Assembly: GCA_035541875.1 (NCBI GenBank)
Contig: DATKML010000047.1
Span: 14,332 to 78,331 of the forward strand
Reading direction: 5' to 3'
DNA from: JAJPHI01 sp035541875
Lineage (GTDB): Bacteria; Desulfobacterota; Binatia; Binatales; Binataceae
DNA length: 64,000 nt
In this document: positions 23,994 through 32,279 of the stretch, in pieces
Position numbering within the stretch: the first letter of the stretch is position 1
How the letters are laid out: each line of letters starts with the position of its first letter
Translations under genes and position numbers: made by a program
Notes under the pieces: model-generated
What the model saw: the letters and a program-made list of their open reading frames with translations, nothing else
What the model was told of the DNA's origin: nothing
Database searches by the model: none

Positions 23994-26900
23994 TTAGAAT
24001 TCGCCGCGCTTCACCCGATCCAACATCGCTTTGGCTTCGGGATCGAGATAGACCAACTCGATAATCGCGCCGATCGCGGCTTCGGTATCGAAGTAGGTAT
24101 AAATCGTCTCGCCGAAGCGACCGCTCTGGACGATCGTGTGCCGCGACGCGAAATCTTTGTAGAGCTGGTCGTGCTGGGCGCGGTCCTCGATAAAGTACCC
24201 GAGGTGATGCATCCCCTCGCCGCGTCGGTCGAGAAATTCCTTGTAGGTCGTGTTGCCCGAGACATGCTCGATCAACTCGATTTGCGTATTCCCGGAATAA
24301 CCGATCGCAGCCTTGAACTTGTGCTTGGTCGGACGACCGCGGAAGGTCTTCTCGGTCGCCATATCGCCGAAATTTTCCATCACGAAGAAGCGCGGGACGC
24401 CCATCCGCTCGCAGAAGAAGCTTTGCGCGCTGTTGAGGTTCTTCACAACGAAGGCAATCTGCTGGAGTCCGTTGGCCAAGATACCCAACGGCAACGGCGC
24501 AGCCGCGATATCCGGTGCATCGGATTCCTCTTCTTCCGCCTCAACCGCTTCAGCCGGAGCTGGCGCTTCCGGAGACGTTGTCTCAACTGTAGCGACCGGC
24601 ATTTCAGCTGATGCAGTCGCTTCAACGGGGACTTCATCGGCCGCGGGTATCTCGACTTCAACTGGCGTAGCGGCCTCAACCGGTTCCGCGATTTCAGCGG
24701 CCGGCGCCTCGATTACTGAATCGACATAAGATACCTGCGGCTCGGCTGCGAAGGCTTCGGTCTCAACCTCGGATGCTGACAGCGTCGGCTCCGCGTACGC
24801 CTGCGTATCCATACCGGCCGACGTCACCACCTGACCGGCTTCGAGCACAACTTCATGGCTCGCGCCGAACGATGCCGGATGGGGCGGAAGGACAACCTCT
24901 TCGTACGCGGCGTGACCGTATGAGCCGTGGCCGTTGGTACCGTTCACCCCGTTGGCGCCGCTAGTGCCGTTCGTTCCGTTGTGATGAAGCGATTCGTCGA
25001 TAGCGTCAGAAACGGCCTCGTGCGAAACCTCCGCATCGGGGGCATGCTGCCACACTACTTCCGCCTCTGGCGCGGGTTCTTCCGGAACCGCCTTAATTTC
25101 CTCAGCGGTCGTTTCGACGACGACCGGCTCATCCGCCTGATGGGCCATTGCCTCGACCGGCGCTTTCCCTTGCGAATCCGCGGTGGCGATCGGTTCAGCC
25201 ACCACCTCGACGTGCTCAGGAGTCTCCGGATCGCCCCGATCGATCACGAATTCACTTCCGGGCATCGGAGTAGCGGCCTGCTCCTCAGCAGTTGTTTCGA
25301 CCGCTTGGGATTCAGCCACAGGCGCAGGATCAACCGACGGTGGCGGCGGCATGGGAATCGCACGTCGGGTTCCGTTGTAGAGCGACTCGATCTCCTCGCG
25401 ATAGTGCTCCTGGATCGCCTTGCGACGGATCTTCAGCGTCGGCGTCATCTCGCCATTGTCTTGCGAGAAGGGCGTCTCCAGCAGGATTAGATCGGTAACC
25501 GCTTCAACGTCAGAGAGCGTTTTGTTGATCGGTTTGATGCGCTCGAGGAAAAAGCTTTGCAGCGCAGGCTCCCGCACCATCTCATCGTGTTCGAGGCCTT
25601 CGAGCCCGAGCGGGTTCAGCTGATGCTGCTCCTTCAAATGGCCGAAGTTGGGCACGATCAGAGCTGCCAGATGCTTGCGGCGATCGCCGATCACGCAGGC
25701 CTGCGCGATAAAGGGATCAGCCACCAGCTTGGCTTCGATTTTAGCCGGCGAGATATTCTTGCCGCCCGAGAGAACGATAATCTCCTTCTTGCGGTCGGTG
25801 ATCTTGATAAAACCATCGCTATCGATCTCGCCGATATCGCCGGTATGGAGCCAGCCCTCGCTGTCGAGAACTTCGGCTGTGTCTTCGGGCTGGTTGTAAT
25901 AGCCCTTCATCACGTTGTCGCCATGCACCAGCAGTTCGCCATCGGGTGCGGTTTTCACCTTCACACCAGATAGAGCGCGACCGACCGTCCCAATCCGCGT
26001 ATGACCGTGTAAATTGCAGGCGACGACCGGAGCTGCCTCTGTTAGCCCGTAACCTTCTACCAGCGGAACCTCGGCCGCGGTGAAAAATTCGTTGATATAT
26101 TGCGGCAGGGGCGCGCCGCCCGAGATCAGGTAGCGCATCCGGCTGCCGAAAATCCCCTTGATTTTGGCAAAGACCTGGCGACGATAAAGCGCCATCTTGA
26201 GTTCCAGCGCCGCCGGCACCCGTCGGCCGCTTAAGCGATATTCCGCCGCCTGCATTCCGGTCTTGATCGCGCTTTGAAAGAGAAACTTTTTGGTGCGCGA
26301 CGCTTCTTCGACCGTGCGATTGACCTTGTCGTAGATCATTTCGAGCAGGCGTGGCACCGCGAGCACCAGCGTCGGCTCGATCTCCAGCAGATTTTGCGCA
26401 ATCTGACCGAGTCCTTCGGCATACGCGATCGTCCCGCCGGAAAGCATCATCGTGTAGTAACCGGCGGTGCGCTCAAATGAATGAGCTATCGGCAGAAACG
26501 ATAGCAGCAGGTCATTTTCGGTGATATTCAGCGCGGTGAAATTCGACTCACAGTTCGCCAACAAATTACCGTGAGTAAGCATCACGCCCTTGGATTGGCC
26601 GGTGGTGCCCGAGGTATAGATCAGCGTCGCGAGGTCATCCTTGTTGCCTTCGATCGCGCGAGTCGGCTCAAAGCCGCTCAGTTGCTCGATCGTGATGACC
26701 TCGTGATGGCCCTCATCAGAGGCCACTGCCCTCTGATGCATCGCGAGAATACCCTCAAGCTCGGGCAGATCGCCCAAGCCCTGGACCTTCTCGATTAAGC
26801 GCTCACCATAGACCGCGACCAGTCGCGCGCCCGAATCCATCAGTACATGGTGCATCTCTTCGGGCCCGCTGGTCGTGTAGAGCGGCACCACCACTCCGCC

Positions 26901-27176
26901 CATCCCGAGAACAGCCTGATCAACAATCACCCATTCGGGCGAATTCTCCGCCAGAATCGCGATACGGTCGCCGCTGGTGATGCCGAGATGGATCAAGCCG
27001 GTGCGCAAACGCCGAGCGCGCTCGTAGATATCACTCCAGGTATAGTCGCGCCACTGCTTGTCTTCCTTGCGTGTGAGGAAGGAGCGCTTCTCGAACCTCA
27101 TTGCCTGGCGCTCAAATGCCTTGGCCAGGGTCTGGGCAGCAATGCTCATGCGAATCTGCCTCCGCCGTCTCTCCAA
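23994..27176 (-). CDS. Acyl-CoA synthetase - low-complexity linker - VOC domain fusion
   Basis: The protein has 1060 aa in three parts. Residues 1-~605 are a long-chain acyl-CoA synthetase: LIYTSGTTGQSKGVMLTHGN, VEGYGLTEAAPVVAC, TGDIGEIDSDGFIKITDRKK and EIIVLSGGKNISP. Residues ~606-895 are an Ala/Glu/Val/Pro/Thr-rich linker with an Asn-Gly-Thr repeat tract (NGTNGTSGANGVNGTNGHGS). Residues ~897-1060 are a vicinal-oxygen-chelate domain: LQQIAFVVKNLNSAQSFFCE, TQIELIEHVSG, GMHHLGYFIED and AIIELVYLD. Its candidate metal set Gln/Glu/His/Glu matches the glyoxalase I pattern. The synthetase would activate a fatty or related acid; the role of the tethered VOC domain is unknown. A single uninterrupted frame argues against an assembly chimera. 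Confidence 0.92.
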   Translation of the reverse strand: MERRRRQIRMSIAAQTLAKAFERQAMRFEKRSFLTRKEDKQWRDYTWSDIYERARRLRTGLIHLGITSGDRIAILAENSPEWVIVDQAVLGMGGVVVPLYTTSGPEEMHHVLMDSGARLVAVYGERLIEKVQGLGDLPELEGILAMHQRAVASDEGHHEVITIEQLSGFEPTRAIEGNKDDLATLIYTSGTTGQSKGVMLTHGNLLANCESNFTALNITENDLLLSFLPIAHSFERTAGYYTMMLSGGTIAYAEGLGQIAQNLLEIEPTLVLAVPRLLEMIYDKVNRTVEEASRTKKFLFQSAIKTGMQAAEYRLSGRRVPAALELKMALYRRQVFAKIKGIFGSRMRYLISGGAPLPQYINEFFTAAEVPLVEGYGLTEAAPVVACNLHGHTRIGTVGRALSGVKVKTAPDGELLVHGDNVMKGYYNQPEDTAEVLDSEGWLHTGDIGEIDSDGFIKITDRKKEIIVLSGGKNISPAKIEAKLVADPFIAQACVIGDRRKHLAALIVPNFGHLKEQHQLNPLGLEGLEHDEMVREPALQSFFLERIKPINKTLSDVEAVTDLILLETPFSQDNGEMTPTLKIRRKAIQEHYREEIESLYNGTRRAIPMPPPPSVDPAPVAESQAVETTAEEQAATPMPGSEFVIDRGDPETPEHVEVVAEPIATADSQGKAPVEAMAHQADEPVVVETTAEEIKAVPEEPAPEAEVVWQHAPDAEVSHEAVSDAIDESLHHNGTNGTSGANGVNGTNGHGSYGHAAYEEVVLPPHPASFGASHEVVLEAGQVVTSAGMDTQAYAEPTLSASEVETEAFAAEPQVSYVDSVIEAPAAEIAEPVEAATPVEVEIPAADEVPVEATASAEMPVATVETTSPEAPAPAEAVEAEEEESDAPDIAAAPLPLGILANGLQQIAFVVKNLNSAQSFFCERMGVPRFFVMENFGDMATEKTFRGRPTKHKFKAAIGYSGNTQIELIEHVSGNTTYKEFLDRRGEGMHHLGYFIEDRAQHDQLYKDFASRHTIVQSGRFGETIYTYFDTEAAIGAIIELVYLDPEAKAMLDRVKRGEF

Positions 27177-27274
27177 TTGGGAGTTCTAGTCAAATTGCGG
27201 GGATACGCCAATAAGATTCTATCAGGCACTAAAATTGGTATTATAGCGACGCTCAAGAACGGAGGCCCAAGCGC

Positions 27275-28513
27275 GTGACCCTCGATCAATTGGATTTAAC
27301 CGATCTCGATTTTTTCGTTAACGGAGATGTCGAAGGCGCCTTCGCGTTACTTCGCAAGGAAGATCCCGTTCACTGGCAGGAAAAGCGACCAGGGCGCGGC
27401 TTCTGGTCGATCACTCGCTATGACGACCTCCAGACCATCTATCGCGATCCCGAGACTTTCGAGTCCGGAAGCGGCGTGACGCTACATTTCGCGGAGGGCG
27501 ATGACGCGGACGGCGGTCTGGGTCATTCGATGATCATGACTGACCCGCCACGTCATGCGAAGATGCGGCAGGTTCTGAGCCGCCGCTTCACCCCACGTGC
27601 CGTAGCACCCTTTACTGATCGCATTCGCGCAATTACCACCTCCATCATCGATTCTGTGAACGAGGAAGGTAAGTGCGACTTCGTTCAGGATATCGCCGCG
27701 CAGCTGCCCACCGCAGCTATATGCGAGATGATGGAGATCGATCGCAAGGATTGGGGCCTCATGTTCGCGATTACCAACGAGGCTATCGGTCGCCACGATC
27801 AGGAGTACGCGCGCGGGCGATCAGGACGCGAAACTGTTATGGACGCCTTCCGCCGCGCCTCCGAATTTTTCACTGACCTGGCTGCAGAGCGCCGCCGTAA
27901 TCCAGGCGAGGATCTCGTCAGCGCCCTGGTGAACGGAACGATGTCCGGCGAGCCGCTCTCCCGCCCCGAGATTATCTCGAACTCCTTTATCCTGATCCTC
28001 GGCGGGCAGGAGACCACCCGTAATGCGATGTCGGGTGCGATGCTCGCGATGATCGAGAATCCCGATCAGCTCGCGAAGTACCGAGCCAACACCGCCGCGC
28101 CTGAAGCGATCGAGGAGTTCCTGCGCTGGACCTCGCCGGTCACCCATATCATGCGCACCGCGACACGCGACATTGAATTTCAGGGACGAAAAATCCGGGC
28201 TGGCGATAAGGTCGTGCTGTGGAATTTTTCCGGTAATCGCGATGAAGCACAGTTCGAAAATCCGACTCGCTTCGATGTTACGCGGACGCCCAACGACCAT
28301 ATCGCCTTTGGCTATGGTGAGCATTTCTGTCTGGGCGCTAATCTGGCTCGGCTCGAAATGCGGATTATGCTGCACGAGGTCGTGACCCGTCTCGCCGATA
28401 TCGAACTGGCGGGACCCATCGAACGTTTGCGTTCCAACACGATCGGCGGTATCAAACGGATGCCGATTCGCTTCCGTGCCGCTGCGAATGCTCATAGCGC
28501 TGCAGCTGTTTGA
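27275..28513 (+). CDS. Cytochrome P450
   Basis: The 412-aa soluble bacterial P450 contains the I-helix LILGGQETTRNAMSG (Gly-x-Glu-Thr-Thr), the K-helix ExxR in EEFLRW and the heme loop FGYGEHFCLGANLAR with the Cys ligand. It lacks a membrane anchor, so it depends on separate ferredoxin and reductase, not present nearby. The PPRHAKMRQVLSRRFTPR segment is typical of CYP classes that act on steroids, terpenoids and fatty acids. GTG start with GGAGG ten bases upstream. It is divergent from the synthetase/VOC fusion across 98 bp. Confidence 0.95.
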   Translation: MTLDQLDLTDLDFFVNGDVEGAFALLRKEDPVHWQEKRPGRGFWSITRYDDLQTIYRDPETFESGSGVTLHFAEGDDADGGLGHSMIMTDPPRHAKMRQVLSRRFTPRAVAPFTDRIRAITTSIIDSVNEEGKCDFVQDIAAQLPTAAICEMMEIDRKDWGLMFAITNEAIGRHDQEYARGRSGRETVMDAFRRASEFFTDLAAERRRNPGEDLVSALVNGTMSGEPLSRPEIISNSFILILGGQETTRNAMSGAMLAMIENPDQLAKYRANTAAPEAIEEFLRWTSPVTHIMRTATRDIEFQGRKIRAGDKVVLWNFSGNRDEAQFENPTRFDVTRTPNDHIAFGYGEHFCLGANLARLEMRIMLHEVVTRLADIELAGPIERLRSNTIGGIKRMPIRFRAAANAHSAAAV

Positions 28514-28619
28514 TCCTGTGGATAAGTCTGTGGATGCGATGTGCATAGGCGTCGCGCAAAATCTTTGAAGTATTCGTTGAGCTTCATTTGAACAAATCCC
28601 AAATTTAGCTAAACTTATC

Positions 28620-28647
28620 GGGCGGTTCGGCTTAAGCCGAGCCGCCC
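28620..28647. promoter_or_regulatory. 14-bp hairpin in the ctaA leader
   Basis: GGGCGGTTCGGCTT (28620-28633) pairs with AAGCCGAGCCGCCC (28634-28647), one G-T wobble, ending six bases before the ctaA ATG. It would mask the initiation region of the mRNA. No T-run follows, so it is not a normal terminator. Confidence 0.55.
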
Positions 28648-28653
28648 ACCTCC

Positions 28654-29682
28654 ATGGCGAACAATAACGAAAACTCTGTGACGACCCCTCCCGCGCTTCA
28701 TCGCTACGCTCGCCTCTGCGCCGGCGCTACGCTTTGTCTGATTTTTATCGGCGGCCTCGTGACATCGACTGGCTCGGCCTTGGCCGTGCCGGATTGGCCG
28801 TTAGCCTTCGGCAAACTCATTCCAGAGCTGAAAGGCGGTGTCCGCTTCGAGTATGGCCATCGCGTGGCAGCGGGTGTGGTTTCGTTTCTGACTTTGGGCT
28901 TGGCGATTTGGGCGACGCGAGCCGAACCGCGTGCCTGGGTACGAAAGCTTGCACAAATTGCTTTCGGTCTGGTGATCTTTCAGGCGATCCTCGGCGGTAT
29001 CACGGTGCTGCTGGAGCTTCCACTGGCGATCGCTGTCACGCACGCGGCGACCGCTCAGGCCTTCTTCTGCCTGATAGTTACTTTTGCCGCCGTGACCAAC
29101 CCCCGCTTTACCGAGGCAATCGCTGACGCACCTTCTCCCAACGGCAAGGCTCTGACCAAGCTTGCCGGGATTACGACCGGCGCTCTCTACCTGCAAATCC
29201 TGATTGGCGCCCTGATGCGCCATCTGGGGGCCGGACTCTCGATACCCGATTTCCCGCTCTCCTTCGGTCACCTGGTTCCACCGCTCGATTCCGGCTTCGT
29301 CATCGTTAATTTTGCCCATCGGTGTGGCGCGCTGGTCGTCACTATCCTGATTCTTGCGACTACATTGCGAGTTCTGGGCTCCTTTCCTAACGACCCTTGG
29401 ATTCGGAAGCCTGCACTCGGCCTGATAGCGCTGCTACTGATGCAGCTCACGCTGGGGGCTTTCACGATCTGGAGCGGGCGCGCTGTGCTCCCCACAACGG
29501 CACACGTCGCGACCGGCGCGGCAGTACTGACGACCAGCCTCCTGCTCACTATTCGCCTCTATGCTGTCAGCGCTTCCCTCGAACGGGCAGAACCGGCTAG
29601 ATTGCGCGGGTCAGCAGCATCGCAGGGGCCGGCGGAGTCTACGACGCACGGCCAAAACACGGTTCACGGAGCACGGGCGTGA
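28654..29682 (+). CDS. ctaA: Heme A synthase (COX15/CtaA)
   Basis: The 342-aa integral membrane protein has about eight hydrophobic segments and the duplicated four-helix layout. The first half has GGLVTSTGSALAVPDWPLAFG, FEYGHRVAAG and ITVLLELPLAIAVTHAATAQ; the second half has IGALMRHLGAGLSIPDFPLS, NFAHRCGAL and LPTTAHVATGA. The repeated His positions are the heme ligands. It converts heme O to heme A for aa3-type oxidase. The tail after residue ~310 is hydrophilic. It overlaps ctaB by a GTGA start-stop junction, so the pair is coupled. No oxidase subunit genes are in the window. Confidence 0.93.
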   Translation: MANNNENSVTTPPALHRYARLCAGATLCLIFIGGLVTSTGSALAVPDWPLAFGKLIPELKGGVRFEYGHRVAAGVVSFLTLGLAIWATRAEPRAWVRKLAQIAFGLVIFQAILGGITVLLELPLAIAVTHAATAQAFFCLIVTFAAVTNPRFTEAIADAPSPNGKALTKLAGITTGALYLQILIGALMRHLGAGLSIPDFPLSFGHLVPPLDSGFVIVNFAHRCGALVVTILILATTLRVLGSFPNDPWIRKPALGLIALLLMQLTLGAFTIWSGRAVLPTTAHVATGAAVLTTSLLLTIRLYAVSASLERAEPARLRGSAASQGPAESTTHGQNTVHGARA

Positions 29683-30572
29683 GTTCGCAAGGATTAGCAG
29701 TCGATAATAATCTGGCCGCGATGCGGGATCGTATCGGGGCCTACTACGAACTGGCTAAGCCGCGCGTTCTGACCCTCGTTCTGATAACCGCTCTCGCTGG
29801 CTTCTATCTCGGCGCGGGCTCCGACTTCGATGTAGCCCTCGCAATCAAGATGCTCGTCGGCGTCGCCTTGGCGGCGGGTGGCACCTTGGCGCTGAATCAG
29901 TACTTCGAGCGCGATACCGACGCGCTGATGACCCGTACGCGGCATCGCCCGGTCCCTGCTGGGCGGGTTGCGCCCTTCGAGGCTCTAATCTTCGGTACGA
30001 TCACCACGATCGTCGGCATCGCCCATCTCTGGATGGGGGTGAATCCGCTCTCTTCGCTGGTGACAGGAACTATCACCGTGCTCTATCTGGCCGCCTACAC
30101 GCCGATGAAGCGTTACTCCTGGATGTGCCATGCAGTAGGCGCGGTGCCCGGCGCTCTGCCGCCTGTGATCGGATGGGCCGCCGCGCGAGACTCGCTGGCC
30201 GCAGAGCCTTTCGTGCTATTCGGCATCATGTTCCTTTGGCAGCTGCCCCACTCGCTGTCGATAGCGCGTCTCTACCAGCAGGATTACGCCCGAGCGGGGC
30301 TGTCGCTCCTGCCGGAAGATCGACCGTGGGGTAATCCGTCGAGCGTGCTGATGCTGATCGCGGCAATCGCGCTGACGATCTTCGGTATCCTTCCGGCAGT
30401 GATGAAGTTCGCAGGCTCGATCTACCTGGTAACATCCGTCGTGCTCGGCGCGGTTATGCTCTTCTACAGCTTCGCCTTAGTGCGCGGCTTAACGACCGCG
30501 CGGCGCGTGATGTTCGTGTCGCTGATCTATCTACCGGCGGTCCTGCTCGTTATGGTCCTCGATAAAATCTGA
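29679..30572 (+). CDS. ctaB: Protoheme IX farnesyltransferase (heme O synthase)
   Basis: The 297-aa UbiA-family prenyltransferase has the first Asp motif in NQYFERDTDALMTRTRHRPV and nine hydrophobic segments. LYLAAYTPMKRYSWMCHAVGA and the second conserved loop YQQDYARAGLSLLPEDRP are also present. It adds farnesyl to protoheme to make heme O, the substrate of CtaA encoded just upstream. Start is GTG 29679, overlapping the ctaA stop. A terminator overlaps its own stop codon. Confidence 0.96.
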   Translation: MSSQGLAVDNNLAAMRDRIGAYYELAKPRVLTLVLITALAGFYLGAGSDFDVALAIKMLVGVALAAGGTLALNQYFERDTDALMTRTRHRPVPAGRVAPFEALIFGTITTIVGIAHLWMGVNPLSSLVTGTITVLYLAAYTPMKRYSWMCHAVGAVPGALPPVIGWAAARDSLAAEPFVLFGIMFLWQLPHSLSIARLYQQDYARAGLSLLPEDRPWGNPSSVLMLIAAIALTIFGILPAVMKFAGSIYLVTSVVLGAVMLFYSFALVRGLTTARRVMFVSLIYLPAVLLVMVLDKI

Positions 30573-30594
30573 TCGTCATCCGATCAGATTTTTT
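30564..30594 (+). terminator. Terminator overlapping ctaB stop
   Basis: AAAATCTGATCG (30564-30575) pairs with CGATCAGATTTT (30581-30592) around TCATC and ends in a run of six T. The TGA stop of ctaB lies inside the left arm. Confidence 0.88.
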
Positions 30595-30636
30595 CCTTAC
30601 AAACCAAATAAAACCGGGGCTTCATAGGATCCCGTA

Positions 30637-30669
30637 TTGACAGCGAGCCATCAATGAACAATCGTTCAG
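30637..30669 (+). promoter_or_regulatory. TTGACA plus TetR-type operator upstream of DUF1329 gene
   Basis: TTGACA (30637-30642) is a consensus -35 box. The palindrome TGAACAATCGTTCA (30655-30668) covers the expected -10 region, where no good -10 hexamer stands out. A repressor bound here would block polymerase. The 15-base core TGAACAATCGTTCAG is identical to that at 20825-20839. Confidence 0.65.
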
Positions 30670-30701
30670 TGCGGGGAACGTAACCATTTTCGGGGGTTTG
30701 C

Positions 30702-32099
30702 ATGGATGTCCGTAACGGCTTGAAAGCGCTGAGCAGGGCGTTTGGCACGACCACTGCCGCTCTTTCGTTTCTAACTGCTTCGACAGTCTTCGCCCAAAGC
30801 GCCGCGCCGAGTCCAGCCTTCGCTCCAGCTGCTCCGGCCGCAGGGGGATCTCCGCTTAAGACGGTGGCTCGCGAGTACGAGAACGGCATCAAAGTCGGCA
30901 CGAAGATCACGATGGCCAACTGGCAGCAGTACCAGGCGTTCATGCCCGACGGGATGATCGAACTCTTCAAGGGCACGAACTTCTGGAAGATGCCGCAGGA
31001 CGTCGAGATGAATATCGGACCGACCCGCATCTTCCCTCTGCCCGCAGGCTATCCGGAAGCGACCGAGAAGTATGGCGGCCAGACCCAGATGGTGAAGCTG
31101 CCCGACGGCCGTTACGACCTCAAGAACTATATAGCCGGGATGCCTTTCCCGAACCCATCCGACCCGGACAAGGGATGGAAGATTCTCGCCAATTCATGGT
31201 ACGGACCGGTGCCACGAATCGCAGCCGGCACTCCGGAGACCGGGCTTGCGAGCCTTTGCGCGCTCGATAAGTACGGCAGTTCGACCTGCTTGAAGACGGC
31301 GTACGTTTACCGGATGCTCTCGCACATTTACACGCCCGGCTACCCGCTGACGGAGCCCAACGCGGGCGGGGCTTGGTACAGCGAATGGGCGATGCTCGAA
31401 GCGCCCGAACAATCGAAATATCTCGCCAACCTCACCGTCTTCTGGCAGGACAACCAGAAGATGGAAGACGACTTTGCGTTTATCCCGTCCCTGCGACGGA
31501 CACTGCGCCTGTCGGCCAGCGCGCGATGCTCGCCGATTTTCGGCACCGACTACACCCGCGATGACGCTCGCGGCGGCTTCAACGGTGGTATCGCCGATTT
31601 TCAGGCCGATTTCCTGCGCGATCAGAAGGTGCTCGCACTCAGCCATATCACCACGGCCGACGGCACCTTCCCGGGTGAGTACGACATGCCGCTCGGCTTC
31701 GCGAAACCGTCGTGGGGGCCGTGGGAAGTGCGCGATACCTACGTGATCGATATCCGGCGTATCCCGCAAGACGCCAAGGGCTATTGCTACGGCAAACGCA
31801 TTTCCTACGTCGACAAGGTCTTCATGCATGAAAACTGGAGCGACCTGTACGACGCCAACATGAAGCTCTGGAAGGTCCTGCAGCTCGGTGCCGCGCCCAA
31901 GGTTATCAATGGCGTCGAGACCAGCGTTATCGGATCGTTCTGGGCAGGTATGTGGGATTTCCAGACCTCACACGCGACGATCGCCTTCACCGCCGACGGT
32001 CCCGGCCGCGATATTCAGATCGACGACTCGGTGCCAAAGGAATATGAGGATATCGAGCGCTACTGCACCCCCGCAGGCATGATGATGATCCTGCGGTAG
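30702..32099 (+). CDS. DUF1329 outer-membrane/periplasmic protein
   Basis: The 465-aa protein has a signal peptide (cleavage after VFAQS) and an Ala/Pro-rich spacer. The DUF1329 body follows: GIKVGTKITMANWQQYQAFM, PLPAGYPEATEKYGGQ, RYDLKNYIAGMPFPNP and YVIDIRRIPQDAKGYCYGKR. DUF1329 has a LolA-like fold and is often encoded with DUF1302, YCF48 and RND genes thought to move hydrophobic compounds across the envelope. Here the YCF48-RND pair lies 5 kb away on the other strand. The gene has its own operator and terminator. Confidence 0.92.
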   Translation: MDVRNGLKALSRAFGTTTAALSFLTASTVFAQSAAPSPAFAPAAPAAGGSPLKTVAREYENGIKVGTKITMANWQQYQAFMPDGMIELFKGTNFWKMPQDVEMNIGPTRIFPLPAGYPEATEKYGGQTQMVKLPDGRYDLKNYIAGMPFPNPSDPDKGWKILANSWYGPVPRIAAGTPETGLASLCALDKYGSSTCLKTAYVYRMLSHIYTPGYPLTEPNAGGAWYSEWAMLEAPEQSKYLANLTVFWQDNQKMEDDFAFIPSLRRTLRLSASARCSPIFGTDYTRDDARGGFNGGIADFQADFLRDQKVLALSHITTADGTFPGEYDMPLGFAKPSWGPWEVRDTYVIDIRRIPQDAKGYCYGKRISYVDKVFMHENWSDLYDANMKLWKVLQLGAAPKVINGVETSVIGSFWAGMWDFQTSHATIAFTADGPGRDIQIDDSVPKEYEDIERYCTPAGMMMILR

Positions 32100-32121
32100 C
32101 CGCTATTAGCTGAGACAGTAG

Positions 32122-32164
32122 GGCCGCCCAGCGTCACCAGTATGCGTGGCGGCCTTTCTTTTTT
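32122..32164 (+). terminator. Terminator after DUF1329 gene
   Basis: GGCCGCC (32122-32128) pairs with GGCGGCC (32148-32154), followed by TTTCTTTTTT. Confidence 0.88.
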
Positions 32165-32279
32165 CCGCCTCCCGTGAGCTCAACTCCGAACTCCAAGAGA
32201 GGCTTGTCGCGCTTCCACAAATCTCGCCCTTTCCGTTACTCTTGAGCCATCTTTCCCTCGATCACGAAAGGTTTGTGCG

